Shown here piece by piece: positions 42,141 through 54,905 of a DNA stretch of 64,000 nt. Numbering within the stretch: the stretch's first letter is position 1; each line of letters starts with the position of its first letter. The notes beneath the pieces are model-generated. The model was not told where the DNA came from, did not search any database, and saw only the letters and a list, made by a program, of their open reading frames with translations. Origin of the DNA: Porphyra umbilicalis (lineage: Eukaryota > Rhodophyta > Bangiophyceae > Bangiales > Bangiaceae); assembly GCA_002049455.2 (NCBI GenBank), contig KV918807.1, positions 248,001-312,000 of the forward strand, given 5' to 3'. The position numbers and the translations under genes are program-made.

Positions 42141-45100
42141 ATGGTGCTCCCCCCCGTTGACGATCGTGCCGACGCCGGCTGTAGTCTTCCTGCGCTGCCC
42201 CCTCTTGTGGCCATGTCGCAGCTCTCGCCTGGTCTACCCGTTTTGAGCCAGTTCCACACGCAGGAGGACGACCTGGCGGAATTTGGCTCCGCTCTTACCC
42301 TTCCCCCGCCGGTAGCGCCGCCGCCACCGTCGGCAACGCCGCCACAGCAGGTGGCGCCGCCGCCACCGGTTGCGCGGACCCCGTCGGAAGTGTCACCCGC
42401 GCCGGTCGTCCCGCCCATACCGGTCGCCGGCAGGGGCGGCGCCACTTTGGCGTGGCCCCCGTCCGGAATTGTGGCGGGCCGCGCTGGATACCCGCTCTCG
42501 GCTCCACCGCTAGCGGCGCTTAGCGCTCTTCGGTCATCCACACCGCCGGTGGCGTCGCGTCGGACCTCTTTGTCTGCTGCTCCGTCCGTTGGCGCGCCGA
42601 TACACATGCCGCCGGGAGTTGACTATGGCGCACCGATACGCCCACCTCGCGTGTTACCACCGCTGTCGGCATTTTGTGGTGCCCCCATTCCCCCGCGGCC
42701 CATGGCGGAACCCCTCCCGGAGCTTGTCTCGTCGCTTGTTGCCCCCCCCCTAGTTGTGCCGCCCTCGACGTCCGGAGTTCTGGGCGGCGGGGCTATGACG
42801 CCGTCGCCGCCGCTGTCGCTGGCCTGTAGGCCACTAAAGAGCAAGGCTATTCCACCTGTCGCCGAGAACCGTCAACATCACGTCGTCGCTCCGCGCTCCC
42901 CGCTGCCTTCCTCTGACAAGCCGGCCCACAAGGACAACAATACCGGGGCGACTGACGGCAACTCGTCGACGTCGCCAGGTTCTAGCTGCACCCCCCCCCT
43001 ATTGGGCCTGACGGCAATGCGGCGGTGCTGCAATCACCATCGTTGCACGACGGTCGAGACGACCCTGAGTCTTTTGCGGCGACCCGCTCCGACGGTCGCG
43101 CACCCACACAGCCTGCTCCCCGCTCGACCGCTCCACGCTCAAGGTCGGTCGGTGCCAGCACGACTGACGCCGGGCCTTCGCCTCAAGGACAGCAACTTGA
43201 TCTTGATGCTCTCTCCCTACTTGTGCTGGAGGCCGTGCGTGTGGTTGGTCAGCCGCTGCTGGGGCGCGGGGACGACGGGTGGACGGCCATGTACGTGGTG
43301 CTGGAGCGCGCCCCGCGCGCCGGCGTCACGTACAAAGGCATCATTGTGGACTGTTCTCGCACCGTCAAGAAGGCAGCTCAAGGGAATGCCTTCGTGTCGG
43401 ACTGGTCGCGTCACAGTGTCAGTAGCAGAGCGCTCGCCGCTGTTCACCAAGGGGTTGCTCATCCGCAAGGTCGGGATCCCCCACTGCCCCCTGCGGCGGT
43501 GAAAGGCGAGCCCGAGGACGACGTCGACATCGACGTGGAAGCGTGTCTGCGGGACACCGCCTTTACGGACGCGGGCGACTCCCTCGCCGACTAACTAGGC
43601 GACTTGGACGAGTACCCCAACCTGGTGGTGAACGACCGGCGAGTCATCCAACAGGTGACAGCCGCGCAGATGGGCCAGCGGACGCTGGAGCTGTCCGAGA
43701 TGCAAGAGCTTGTCGCCAGCTGCGGCTTGCGCGACTTTAAGCAGATCTCGTACGACATGGCGACCGCCATCTTCGTCAAGGGGAGCAACGCGGTTAAGAA
43801 GCAGAAGCAGGTCATGCGTTTTGAGTGGACGAAAGTGTGCCCGCCTCTGCTCCTACACAACCGGTGGAAGCTGCAGGGCAACAAACTGTCGGTCGAAGGC
43901 AACAACTTTTACCCGCCCAACCATGGGCGTGCCAAGGAACACGGTGACATTGAGCACAAGCGCTTGGCCCTGTGCATCGCGGCGTACTTGTCACCGTTTT
44001 GGCGTGCCGTGGTCGTCGCTTACTTCAATGACAACCCCGTGACCAAGAAGCCACTGGCCAAGCGCTTCCGCGGCGCCGATGACGCTTTCGCGAAGGCAAT
44101 GAGCAAGCTGCCCGCCAATAGGGCACGCCTCCCCCTCAAGGTGAAACCACGGGGTGGTCTTCCCCCCAAGAATGCGTCCCACCCACCCCGGCCGTCACCA
44201 CCACCACCACCACCACTCCCACCTCCCACACCGCCCCCACAACTCCCCCCCCTCGGCCGGCTCCGCCGCCCCAAACCGCCTGTCGCAGGCGCCGCCAATC
44301 ACGCTGGACGGCAAGGCGGTCGTGCTGTTGTTGGTGGTGTCAATCGGGTGCCCAATGCGGGCGGCAGCCAAGGCTGGCGGGGTGGCGCACTGCCGCCACC
44401 TGCAAGAGGGGGCCATCCACGCGTTGCTCCGCGCCCGCCCCCCTCCCTGCCCGAAACCGACATCCGTATCCACGAGCTCGCGTCCGTAACGTCGCGGTTG
44501 CCCGTGTGTCACGTGGCCGGCATGAGGCCCGCGCCCATCCTGCCGGAGTCGACACGCTTCTCCACATTCCCCCTCGGGGGCGTGGCTATGTTCACCCTGA
44601 CCCGGATGGAGAAGCAGCTCAAGGTCGTGTTGCCCAAGAAGGTGCTATCGGCCGCGATGAAGGCGGTGGAGGTCGGCAGCGGCGGACCCATCGCCCTGGA
44701 CGGCGGCGCACCCAGTGATGGCGGCGGCGACGAGGTTGCCCTTCAGATTGAGGTTGACGGGCACGAGCCCCTCAGGTGCACGGCCGCGTCTTTGGCAGCA
44801 ATGCCGGGCATTTACCGGTACAACGAGTCCCACGAGATTTGTGTCGCCTTCTTTTCCTGGATGCGCTTGTTATTGTCAGCGGTCGCAACATCCTTCCCGC
44901 CCGACCTCTACGATCTCGTCGGCACCCGTCGGTCTGTGGCCGAGGTCGCGCGCCTCGTCATGATCTCGGTGGGCAAGCTGGTCATGACGGACACTGTGTG
45001 GCAGTATTTTTCCGTCGGTGACGGCATGCTCGGCGCGATGGTAGGCTGCAATCTGTACGGTGGCTACTCCATCCTGGTGGTGGAGGTGCTCATGGCGGGG

Positions 45101-45727
45101 CAAAGGCGCTTTCTCACTAACGGGATGCTGGACGCGGCGCTGGTTGAGCTGCGCGAGCACTGCATGGGCTTGTCGTCGGCCTCCGCGGTGCTGATGACCA
45201 ACCAGTCCGCCTCGTTCATCGCCACCTTTGGCCGAGATGTTTCGGAGGAGGACGCGCGCGGCAAGATGAGGGAGGTGCTGGGCGTCTCACCTTCCCGCCC
45301 GTACGTGCGGTACGTCATGCTGCTCAACCTCATCAACAAGCACTGGATCTCCGCCGAGGTTCTCATCCACTCGGGTACCATCAACGTCTTCGACTCTGCT
45401 TCCGGGAGCTACTCTCAGCAGAAAGCCGAGGCTGTGAGACGGGTCGTGCTGTTTGCGGAAGAGGCGTCGCGCTTCCTGCGCACGACCGATGCAAGCACGC
45501 CTACCTGGGAGGCGTGGAATGTGGTGGACGTGACAACCCCACGGCAGCCCAACGACTATAACTGTGGTGCCTTCGCTCTGGCCCATTTATGGTGCGCTGT
45601 GGACGGCCGTGACTTAGGTTCTATTCGTTGTGTGGGTGACCATATCAGGCTAGCCATGTTATACGCGCTGGTGGAGCGAGGACGTGTGTATGACGATGCT
45701 CGTGCAGAGGCGCACGCGGCCGTTTGA
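42141..45727 (+). pseudogene. Ulp1/SENP-type (C48) cysteine protease of the KDZ element, with frameshift and stop
   Basis: Starts at ATG 42141 with a long Pro/Ala/Val-rich disordered region. The frame changes at a C9 run (42991-42999), after which a more conserved region reads TAMYVVLERAPRAGVTYKGI and VSDWSRHSVSSRALAAVHQG. An in-frame TAA (43592-43594, SLAD-stop-LGDLDEYPN) is followed by 707 open codons to TGA. Counted from 43604, the protease triad is HW at H580, FDSAS at D597, oxyanion Q648 and nucleophile C654 in QPNDYNCGAFALAHLW. Such proteases cleave SUMO-like conjugates; in transposons the role is unproven. If the C-run and TAA are sequencing errors the gene could be intact. A shorter product from an ATG downstream of 43604 would still contain the whole protease. 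Confidence 0.8.
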
Positions 45728-48358
45728 TAGACTTAGTCTTTTTTTGGAGGGGCATGTACGGAGTAACGTGTTCCATTCATCTCTTTCCGCATGGTTGCTA
45801 TATATGGAGCACGTACGAATCCGGCCCGGTTCACTTCTATATGCCAAAGGAACCTGTGTTTATTGCTTCCCAAGGGCGGCACCCAAAATCGCAGCCGACG
45901 GGTCCTGCTACTCCACGGAGTCACAGGTGAAGCATAGAAGAGAAGTGGTGCGGACAGCAAGCATTCGCTCGGATGGCAAACCGGTCAACCACCAGGCCAG
46001 TGGCAATCGCCCACCGCGCCCAGCAACTCAAACCAGGCTTGGTCAAGACCCCAGCCTTGGCAGCCGGCGCCTCTCCGCCGTGCAGCATGTCGTCGTGCAT
46101 GAAGACTAGGCGGCGACCCGTGGGGCGAGGGCAGCCGTCATTCACAGCCAGTATGTGGGAGTCCACAGAGCGCACACAGAGCAATGTAGACAGCATATAG
46201 GGGCACGTCAGTCAATGGACAACCGCGTAGGTTCCCGCCACAAGCCCTCCCACGGTGAGTAAGACACGCAGATAAGGATATCCAGCCACGCACCGCAGTG
46301 ATCTATGCGTATAGAGCTCAAATGCCAAGGAAAGGAAACAGTTGCTATGGCCGCAATACGTACCCCAGCGTCAGCTCCAACAAGGACAGTGAGCAGAACA
46401 AACTCCAGGGAGGGGCTCGACGCACCAGAGCAGGCAACCTTCCAAGTGTATCAAATGGCCTGGAGGTGGGGATGGGGAGGCTGTTGGGCCATGGGAAGAG
46501 GGAAGCGGTGCCACGGCCGGACTCGGGCCTCCGCCCAGCCGCAGTCCGTGCGGCGCGCACGGATGAAGAGGAGGTCGCAAAGGTGGTTCAGGGTGGCTTG
46601 CTGGCTAGCGAGTGAGAGCGCCGGGCATGCCCGTTGCAAGCCATTCATTGCCAGGCGCAGGCACTGAGATGTGCCGCTTGGCGATCGAAAGGGAGGCCAC
46701 ATGATCGTTGCAGTTGAAACTTACTTTCAATACGACAGCCTAAAATCACTTTTCGTGAGGACTTTTCGAAACTTCACATGTACGGGGCGCTGCACGGACA
46801 TAGAGGAGAAGACCCCGCAGGGACCGAGCGGCACCAGCTGCCTCAGTCACGGCACGACCACGGAGAGCCATGCCGCCTGAAAGGGGCCTGAGGCATGTGT
46901 ACGCGATTGAGGTGCCGGCCACAAAGTCTGTGCCTGCGGGCCGGGTTGAGTACGGAGGGAGCTCATTGGCGGCGCTGAGTGCGTAGTGGCACTAGCCCCT
47001 GTGCTTTCGAGGGGCTGCGGCCCAGAACATGGGCGCGTATGGACATCGAAACAATGCTACTCGAAGCAGAGTTTGTGCGCATCAGTGGCCTCCGGGAAAG
47101 GAGTAGCGGACCACCTGTCATGCACGAATTGGTCTTCTGTGAAGGTCGAGTCTTGAGCTGACTGCTCGTAGCTTCGTGCGTACGGCATGTACAACAGAGT
47201 CCCCTGTCAGCGATGTCCGATTAGAGAAGAGGCATGTGAGGTGATATTGCTATCGTGCAGTCGCGACACCCATGGGCTTCTTGGACGTTTGTCCACTGCA
47301 TTGCTGAACCACCAACTGGTACGGTGTGCGGAATCAAAACGTGTACCCCGTGGACAGTCGCAGTAGATGCCTGGGCACTGTTCTTGCTTGATAAATGCTG
47401 CCGCATTGTGTGAGCCTCTGTTCTCAGGACACATGTGTCGCGACGTTATCTGTCCATTCTCATTCTCACCGATGACTCTCATGCGCGCGCATCTCCAGTC
47501 TCTTGGGCAGTTATTCACATCCTACCTCGTCTGGTGAGGCCTGTTGTACGATTGGAGTGCAGGACGGCGTTTGGCTCCGAACTGACAGCCCGGTGGCCAA
47601 CTTTTCTTTGGTAGGTTCACGACAAGTCCTTCGCCACCACCACACAAATGTGTTTGTAGCCTCCCGCTGTAGCACCCTCTGCAAACAGCAGTCACATACC
47701 TGCCTCGTCTTTGTCCCCTCTTCAGCCGCATCGCCTCAGCGTCCCATGTCAGTGCAGGACGGCGGCTGCACTGCGTCTTCATCGTGGCGCCTCCTGCCCG
47801 GTCGCAAGAAGTGGTTCGTGGCACTGTTCCAGTTGGGCACGGCGGCAGCAGGCGTTGAGCGGTACGCCGATGACGGACGCTCGTGACACACCTGTACTGG
47901 CGCTACTGGTAGGGGCAGACTCTGAGGATGGAAGCAGCTCGGCGAGTGGAGTGGGGGGCGCCAGAGAGTCCTGATAGTCGCGGGGTGGGGATGTGGGTGG
48001 CTGGCGGGACACAGAGTGTCTCTAAAGCAAATGCCGTGACAGACACAACGCTGGACGCCGTCCGATGGTGCCGCCGAGGGCGGCGGCAGTTAACGCACAC
48101 GCAGCGACCACGCCGCATGCAGCGCCATTCATCCCCCTGCCGCTTGCTTTGTGTTTGCGCCCGCCCGTGTGGGGTGGAGCCTCGAGATGCGGGCCCACCA
48201 ATGCGGCTCTGGGCCAGCGTGTGCTGCGTCGTCGCAGAATTCCCTGGGCCCGCTCCGCTCGGCTTGCCGGCTCTTGTCTGTTATCTGTGTGTTAAGAGCA
48301 TCAATTATTGATACTTCTGTGCGGGCGAGGAGAAATAGGTAAAGAGAGCATGTCCTGT
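45728..48358. other. Non-coding interval between the two KDZ-element genes
   Basis: Lower GC than its flanks, no frame with recognisable motifs (longest ~140 codons, Ser/Arg-rich). It holds the 3' ends of two convergent transcripts. Confidence 0.5.
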
Positions 48359-51300
48359 TTATTTTCCGTTGTCGACGTGCACCCTGCGGAACCACTCTGG
48401 CAACTTGCACGTCGTGTGCTTGTCCAATTTGTCACGGTACAAAGCGATGACGTTAGAAAGCGCCTGCTGGTAGACGCTAAAGATGATGAAGTGCCGCTGG
48501 TTCATTTGCCGCAGGTGGTGTTGCTGCCGCCTCGACAGGGCGTTGCGCTCCTCCTACGAGGACGTGTTGGTCCCGTCCATGGCGACGAACGAGTCGGAGC
48601 ACATCGCCTTGGTGCAGTCGTTGTGGTTCTTCCGCCAGTCGAAGCGGTCCACGCGCAAGGCCACGCGCTTGGCCACGTACGGCAGCCGCACCAGAGCGGT
48701 CTTGAGGCTGGCACACGCGAAGTCGTAGACAATGACGTCGGGCAGCGTGGCAAACCGCTGCACGACAAACTCAATTGGCATGCGCTGCCCCTCAGCACCG
48801 TCCAGGACGACCACCCCGACGCATTTCGGGTGCGCGCAGTTGCAGTTGACACCAAACGTGCCGGTCGTGCGCCGGTTCTTATTCGCCATCTCGTGCTGGC
48901 AATCGGGGGCGTCGGTCTGCGCGCCCGCGGCCCCAACAAACCCCGGCATGGCGCGAAAGCAAGGCAGACCCGGCTCCCAGACGCCCGTGCGCAAGTAGTC
49001 GTCGCCTTGGTCCGTCGGGTCGTTGTACACCGCTCGGTACTCAGCGACCGAAGCCGGCGGCACCAGCCAGGTGTTCGTAAATTGCAGCGGGGCAAATTTG
49101 TGGCTGGGGTGGGCGTGCGCCATGCCAAAGCGAGAAAGGGGCTCGGCGCAGCCATCACCCTCGCCACCCTTGTCGCCGTCGTCGCCGTTGGGTGCCTGCA
49201 TGCGCACGCTGAGGCCGCCCATCGTGCCGCTGTCGCTGTTGGCGTCGCCGCCGTCGCCGTCCCACCGTCCGTCGACTTGTCCTTGTTGGCCTCGTCGGCC
49301 GTGACTGACACATGCTTGTTGTACGCCATAGACGTCTGCTTGAGCGCGTTAAGCACGCCGACAAACAGCTCACGCTCGCGCGGGTGGAAGCAGAATGCAG
49401 GTCCCAGGCACGCAACCGCGCCACAAAGCAAACGCTGCTCGGTCACGTCGGTCCTGCCGAGTACAGCGGCCAACATGGTCACCGAAAAGTTTTTGGCCGA
49501 CAACGCGTCGATGAGAGCGTCCACTGAGCTCAATTGGTTGCCGGGCGCCCACACCGTGAACGCGTCAACAACTAGCGCCCTCACAAAGTCCACCAGCTTA
49601 ATACTGGAGGCGGCCGTCGATGGGATGTGCGGAAGCGGCGGGAGAATGCGGTCGCGGAGCCGCGCTGCAGCCTAGGCGCCGCCCCTGTCCGCCAGGGCGG
49701 GCTTGTCGAGAATCTCCGCGTACAGGCGCAGAGGGGCACCATCGTCCCACGCGACCTCCGTGGGGTACAGCGGCTCGGTTGACGTGTAGTCGTCTCCAAA
49801 CACCTCGTCAAGAAGGGCGTCGTGCGCCACCTGGTCGTCCTCGGCGTCGCTCCCCCACTCGTTGGCGTCGCCCGCCGACGCATCGCCGACCACCGACATG
49901 GCCGCGCCTTGTTCGTCGCCTCTTTCACCTGCAGCACCATGGGTCTCAGCATCCTCATCCTCGTCGACTTCAGCAGTCGGCTCCTTGCGATCGCCGTCCT
50001 TAAACAGCTCTTCGATGTGCCGCATCAGCACGCCGGGCACTCGGCGGCGGAGGTCATACTGGGCGCCAACAACAGTGCGCGCGAGCGAGCGCGCCACACG
50101 CCCGCAGTCAAACACCTCGACGAAGAAGGCAGACAGATCCTTGCGCAAGCCACCGTCCACCGCGGGGTCCCATCCGCGCTTCTTCGAAAGGCCCTCGGCA
50201 TGCGGCATTGGCCCCGCCAGGATCACCGCGCTGCCGTCGACCGCAGGGTACCCCACCATCAGCGTGATGGCCATCACATGGCCGCGCAGGGCCGATACCG
50301 TGGTGATGGCCTTGTTGGTCCCCAACGTCGGCACGGCCGTGGACACGAGCACACGACCGAGAGCCTTGCAGATCGCCTCGTCCGTAGTGACGTGCGCGAT
50401 GAGCGATGCGCGCGCGACAGCGTGGACCCGCACCGATGTTCGGAAGAAGGGAAGGATGTGCTGGATCCCATAGCCCACTTGTAGCCCGTCAAAGCCGATT
50501 TTTGCGTAGCTGCCATCTGCCCGCCGGCCTTTGAGGCACTCTGTCACGGCTGCCGGCAGGCCGTCGATAACCAGGGACAGGTACAACACGAGCCCCGAGT
50601 GGAGCGTGGTGACGGAGCTCAGACGGAGGGTGGAGAGCGGGAACGAAAACGCGGCGCTCATCTCCCAATACGCCTCGCGCAGGTACGCCGACGAGCTCAA
50701 AGAGCAGCCGTTCGGCACAAGTCAACCGCCAACTCAAATAGGAACGCCTCACAGAAGAGCAGTGACGCCGACTGGAACACAACGCCGTGCTTCCGACCGT
50801 CGGGGATAATGCGCATACCGCACTTGGTGCAGCGCCAGACCTCCACGCGAGCGATGGCCACGCCCTCGCCACACTCAATCGTAGCCCCGACCGTCCGGAC
50901 GCCCGATTGGGGGTGCCGATGGAGGTTGCAAAGATGGCAGTGCGTGGCGGCGCCGTACTTGAGGATGATTGAAGGGTCCCGCAGCGCGTCGAGCACGCGT
51001 GCGCGCTCTTGTTGCGCCACGGCAGACGGCACTATTGGCAGCGGCAAGGTGGAGCGCGGCGAAGACCGATAGTGCGGCAGTTCGGTGCTGCGCAACAGCG
51101 GCGGCGGTGGCGGCGGCGCGGAACCGGCCACTACTGGCGCATGCGCGGCGTCACCTTCAGTATCGATGCCCGCGTCACCACCGTCGCCGTCACCACCACC
51201 AAAGTCGTCCATTCCATCGATCTCCCCGTCATCCAAGTCCTCCGACTCGTCCCCGTCGCCACACCCCTTGGCGATCTCGGTCGCCGCCCCCGAGTGCTCG

Positions 51301-52238
51301 CAATCAGCGTCTGACGTCCTGCAAGAATAGAAGATCCAGCAGCCGCTACGAGTCTTGCGGACCGCGGCCAGCGGCCGGCTAGACTCGGCCATGCGGACGA
51401 GGCAGGTCGAGTCACCAAACAGCACGGCCTTGCCAGGGCGCCGCCGCGTCAACACACACGACGCCGAGAGGATAAAAAAGAGCTGCTCCGTCGTCACGCC
51501 AAGTGCCGCTCGTACCTTGTCGAGTGCCTTTGTCATGGGCTCTTGCATGGAGCACACCTCGCCGTCCTTGAGCCAATTCTCTGCCTTGCTGCACGCGCAC
51601 ACGATGCCCGACTTGGCGGTCCACGTCGCCTCAACGGCTACACATTGATGCCGCACTTGGTCGTCGCGGGAGCCGCTGGTACCAAACTTGAGCAACGCCC
51701 CGATGCTGCCGACTGGCGACAGGTCCCACGCGCGCCGCCGAAGGGCGGGGTCCGTCACGCGGGAACACTTAAAGCGGATAATCTTCAAGCCCGCCAGGTC
51801 GACGCCGGCCGCGTCCTCGGGGAGGAGGAGCCGCGTGAGATTGAAGTAGGCGCTCGTCGAGAGCACGACGACAAGCACCGCGTGGAGCGATTTGCGCACG
51901 TCCAGACCGGAGCCCTTCAATCGCCCGGTGCCGCGTGCGTACACGACACGGTCGGGAGTACCGGAGGGTGCAGGAAAAAAACCGGCCGCCCCGCCACGAT
52001 CTTCCCCGTCCTGCAACCGCTGCTGCGCATCGGCGTGCAGCTGCGAAAAAGAGCCCGCCCCGACAAAGGACAACAAACCGTCGTGATGGTGCAGGACTTG
52101 TACAGGGTCGGAAGGCTCCTCGGGGCCCCGCAACGGACCGAGTAGGGCATCGGCGGGCGCAAGCGCCAGCCCAAGGACCGACGTGGAGGCCAAAAAGGGC
52201 GGGTGCGTGCCTGCCGTGACGGGCAGCCGCCTGGCCAT
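48359..52238 (-). pseudogene. KDZ-type transposase with Cys-cluster domains, multiply interrupted
   Basis: Begins at ATG 52238 (MARRLPVTAG). Zinc-binding region: CACSKAENWLKDGEVCSM (~51600), CWIFYSCRTSDADCEH (~51330), then HCHLCNLH and WRCTKCGMRIIPDGRKHGVV (~50950-50780), the CxC-like cluster that precedes KDZ transposase domains. The frame shifts near 50710 and continues (SSSAYLREAYWEMSAAF, VGYPAVDGSAVILAG). An acidic region follows; in-frame TAG at 49672; then LVDFVRALVVDAFTVW; a second frameshift near 49210; then VNCNCAHPKC (~48844), VYDFACASL (~48720) and DRFDWRKNHNDC (~48640), matching the D...C / D-H-H-C pattern of KDZ catalytic cores. In-frame TAG 48554 is followed by EERNALSRRQQHHLRQMNQR to the true TAA end at 48359. 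Small introns could explain some breaks. Confidence 0.75.
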
Positions 52239-52434
52239 AGCTCCAGGCGGGGGCCGCGGGACACGTCGCATCCGCCGAGATTGCCACAATAGGGGAGCGA
52301 GGAGGGGATAGGAGGGCAGGAAGCCCCGTCCGGAGCGCTAAGGAGGCGGTGGGCGGCCGCGGCCGCGGCGACGCCACCGCCCACCGCGGCCGCCGCGGCG
52401 GTCGCCGTGGCGGCAACGGCGGGCGACAACGGAC

Positions 52435-52697
52435 GCGGTGGGACCCGCCGAGGTCACTGCAAACGAGAAGGGAGAGCATAAAGAAAGGACGCACCAGACG
52501 GAGCGCGGCGGCAGTGGGGGGCGGCGGGGGCGGGGGGGCGCGGGGGTGGCGGCGGTCAGCGTGGCGGCGACGGCGGGCGCCAGCGAACGCGGTGGGACGC
52601 GCCGAGGTCACCGCAAACGAGAAGGGGGAGCAAAAAGAAAGGCCACACCGGCCGGAGCGTGGCGGCGGTGGGGGCGGCGGGGGCGGGGGGCGGCGGG

Positions 52698-52742
<45 letters not shown>
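52435..52742. repeat. ~154-bp tandem duplication upstream of the KDZ transposase
   Basis: GCGGTGGGACCCGCCGAGGT (52435) and GCGGTGGGACGCGCCGAGGT (52589) begin two similar units, each with GCAAACGAGAAGG and a G-rich tail, the second expanding into (GGC)n-type repeats to about 52755. Confidence 0.65.
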
Positions 52743-52745
<3 letters not shown>

Positions 52746-53099
52746 GGCGGCGGCGGCTGTCCTGGTGGCTGGGGGACGGTGGGCCAGATCGGGGGTGGCG
52801 CGAACGGGCGCATGCCCGCGCAATCGGGGTGCGCCGCACTGATCTGGGGCGCCTCCAGGCGGCAGTTTGTGGCGCCAAACAACCCCCTCCCGACAGGAAT
52901 CCGCTGTCGAATATATCCGCGCTATTCCGGAGATTGTGGCCTGTTGTTCTGTGCGCTGTCACGAGATGGCCTCTGGTGGCCCGCCCTGCCACACCCCGCA
53001 AAGTCCCTGAATGGGTCCTCTGCAGAGGTGGTGGCGTGCCAGTCTGCGTGGTTCGTTTGATTGGTGCCAGTGCTTGCGTGGTTTCTGTCCTATTATCAT

Positions 53100-53638
53100 C
53101 AGGCCCCACCAAGGGTATGAGATTTGGCCACGAGTACGGTATTCGGCTCTGATCCAGCCACTGAGTATTTGCTGACAGTGCGAGGGACTTTCAGCCGTTC
53201 GAGTATGAGTATCTCCAAAACCTGACAGAGCGGGTATCAAGGGTATATACCCGCGACTTTATGGGCTGTCGGTATCCAATCTTGATATTCGCGCAGGTAT
53301 GCGTATACCTTTCGCTGGAACTAAATTCCAGATCCAGCAGTTAGCTGTTGATTTCGGGACGTATGTTTTAGATTTCGTGACGTACTTATTTCTCAGGCGG
53401 CTCACGTGGTGACGGCGCCGCACTGCGGGACGCTGTCAAGGGTATCGGCTTCTGCAGAATTGAGAATACGAGTAGTACTCTCGGATACCCTTGGTGATTC
53501 GATGTTGCGAGTATCTGGCGACGTCCCATTCGCGAGTATGAGTATGGGCGACGCGTCGAAATATCTCATGGGTACGAGTATATACCCGAAAAAAATACTC
53601 GAGTGATACCCTTGACGAAATACTCTTGGTGAGGCCTG
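53100..53638. mobile_element. hAT-type MITE with perfect 8-bp target duplication
   Basis: TIRs CAGGCCCCACCAAGGGTAT and, inverted, CAGGCCTCACCAAGAGTAT (17 of 19). ATTATCAT stands directly outside both ends (53092-53099, 53639-53646). The interior is filled with GGGTAT / GAGTAT motifs in both orientations, typical subterminal transposase-binding arrays. No coding capacity. Confidence 0.9.
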
Positions 53639-53972
53639 ATTATCATGTACTGTACCTGCGAGCCGCCTCGCCCCCACGGGCATTCGCACCAAGCGGCACT
53701 TTCACAAACTGTCAAATTTGAACGAAACTGTCATCTTGCAGAACCCCCCTCAGATGCATCGCCAGGGGAGGTGGTCCGCACTCACAGGGCCATAGAGACC
53801 GATTCTGAGGACGCTCCGATACGGCCCTACAACAGCGAGATATGCATGTAGAAAGGGAAAACAAAGCCAGACCCTGTGAGAAGTGGTCACAAGGATGCAT
53901 CCCAGGGAGTGGGTGTCTCTGAGGGCGCTTTCTTCATCTTGATTGACGGCATTAAAAAAGCGCTCGATTTGA

Positions 53973-54858
53973 CTCGCCGCACAGGTGCGTTCAGGGGGGT
54001 CGAGCCGAGAGGGGGTGGCGGGCGTCGAGGCCGCCCGCCCGTGCCGATTGACCCTCAGGGTCATTCTACTGTCCCTGACGCAATTCTGGATCAGCGACGT
54101 GAGCTGCTCGGCAGAGAAGGCGACGGCGGGCACGGCGCACGCCCCACCGTCCGCGTCCCTGCCCGCGAGCCCGGCCGCCGCGTGTTTGGACGCCCCCCTC
54201 TCTGAGGCCCCGCCGCCCCTCCTCGGCGCGTTTATTACGTCCGACACGACGACCGTCGCGGCGGCGGCGGCGGCGGCGGCAGCGGCGGCCACCAAAGGCC
54301 GCAAACGCCCCGCGGCCGCCACCACCCCCCCCCGCCGCCCACAGTCGGCCAAGAACCCATGGACGCCCGCCGAAGACGCGGTCCTCGCCGTCGTGGTGGA
54401 GCGCGTCCCTCGCCCCCGCGACCGGTGGGTGCAAGCCGCCGCCGAGCTGCCCGGGCGGAGCCCCAAGCAAGCCCGCGAGCGGTACGAGCACCACCTGCGG
54501 CCGGGCATTGACTGGTCCGACTGGAGCGAGGGGGAAGACGCGCTCCTCTTTGCCACTGGCATGCGGTGCGGCGCGGGCAAGTGGTCCTTGATTGCCAAGG
54601 CGCTCCACGCGGCGCGCGTGCGCGCCCGCGCGCACGCGCCGCGGCCGCCCGGCGACGCGGACGGGCCACAGCTCAACCGCACCGAGGCACAAGTCAAGAA
54701 CCGCTGGCGCAAAATGGAAAAGCGGGGGTGGTGCCGCGCAGGGGGGATCCGCCGCCCGGCCGCCGCCCGCCGGGGGCGGGGGGGGAGCCCGGCGCAGCGG
54801 CTGGCAACGGTCGCCCGCCTCGCATCGGGCGTCGGGGCGGGCGCCGAGGGCGGCGGCA

Positions 54859-54905
<47 letters not shown>

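Larger units (their letters stand above)
41453..53087. mobile_element. KDZ/Zisupton-like DNA transposon, 11.6 kb, two convergent genes
   Basis: 48-bp terminal inverted repeats (41453-41500 and 53040-53087; 42 of 48 match) start CAGAAACCACGCAAGC and end near GCAGACTG. Between them lie a plus-strand Ulp1-type protease gene (42141-45727) and a minus-strand KDZ-type transposase gene (52238-48359), with 2.6 kb of non-coding DNA between their 3' ends. KDZ elements are known to encode a CxC-type zinc-binding transposase, and Ulp1 domains accompany several large transposon families. I found no target-site duplication. Confidence 0.8.
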
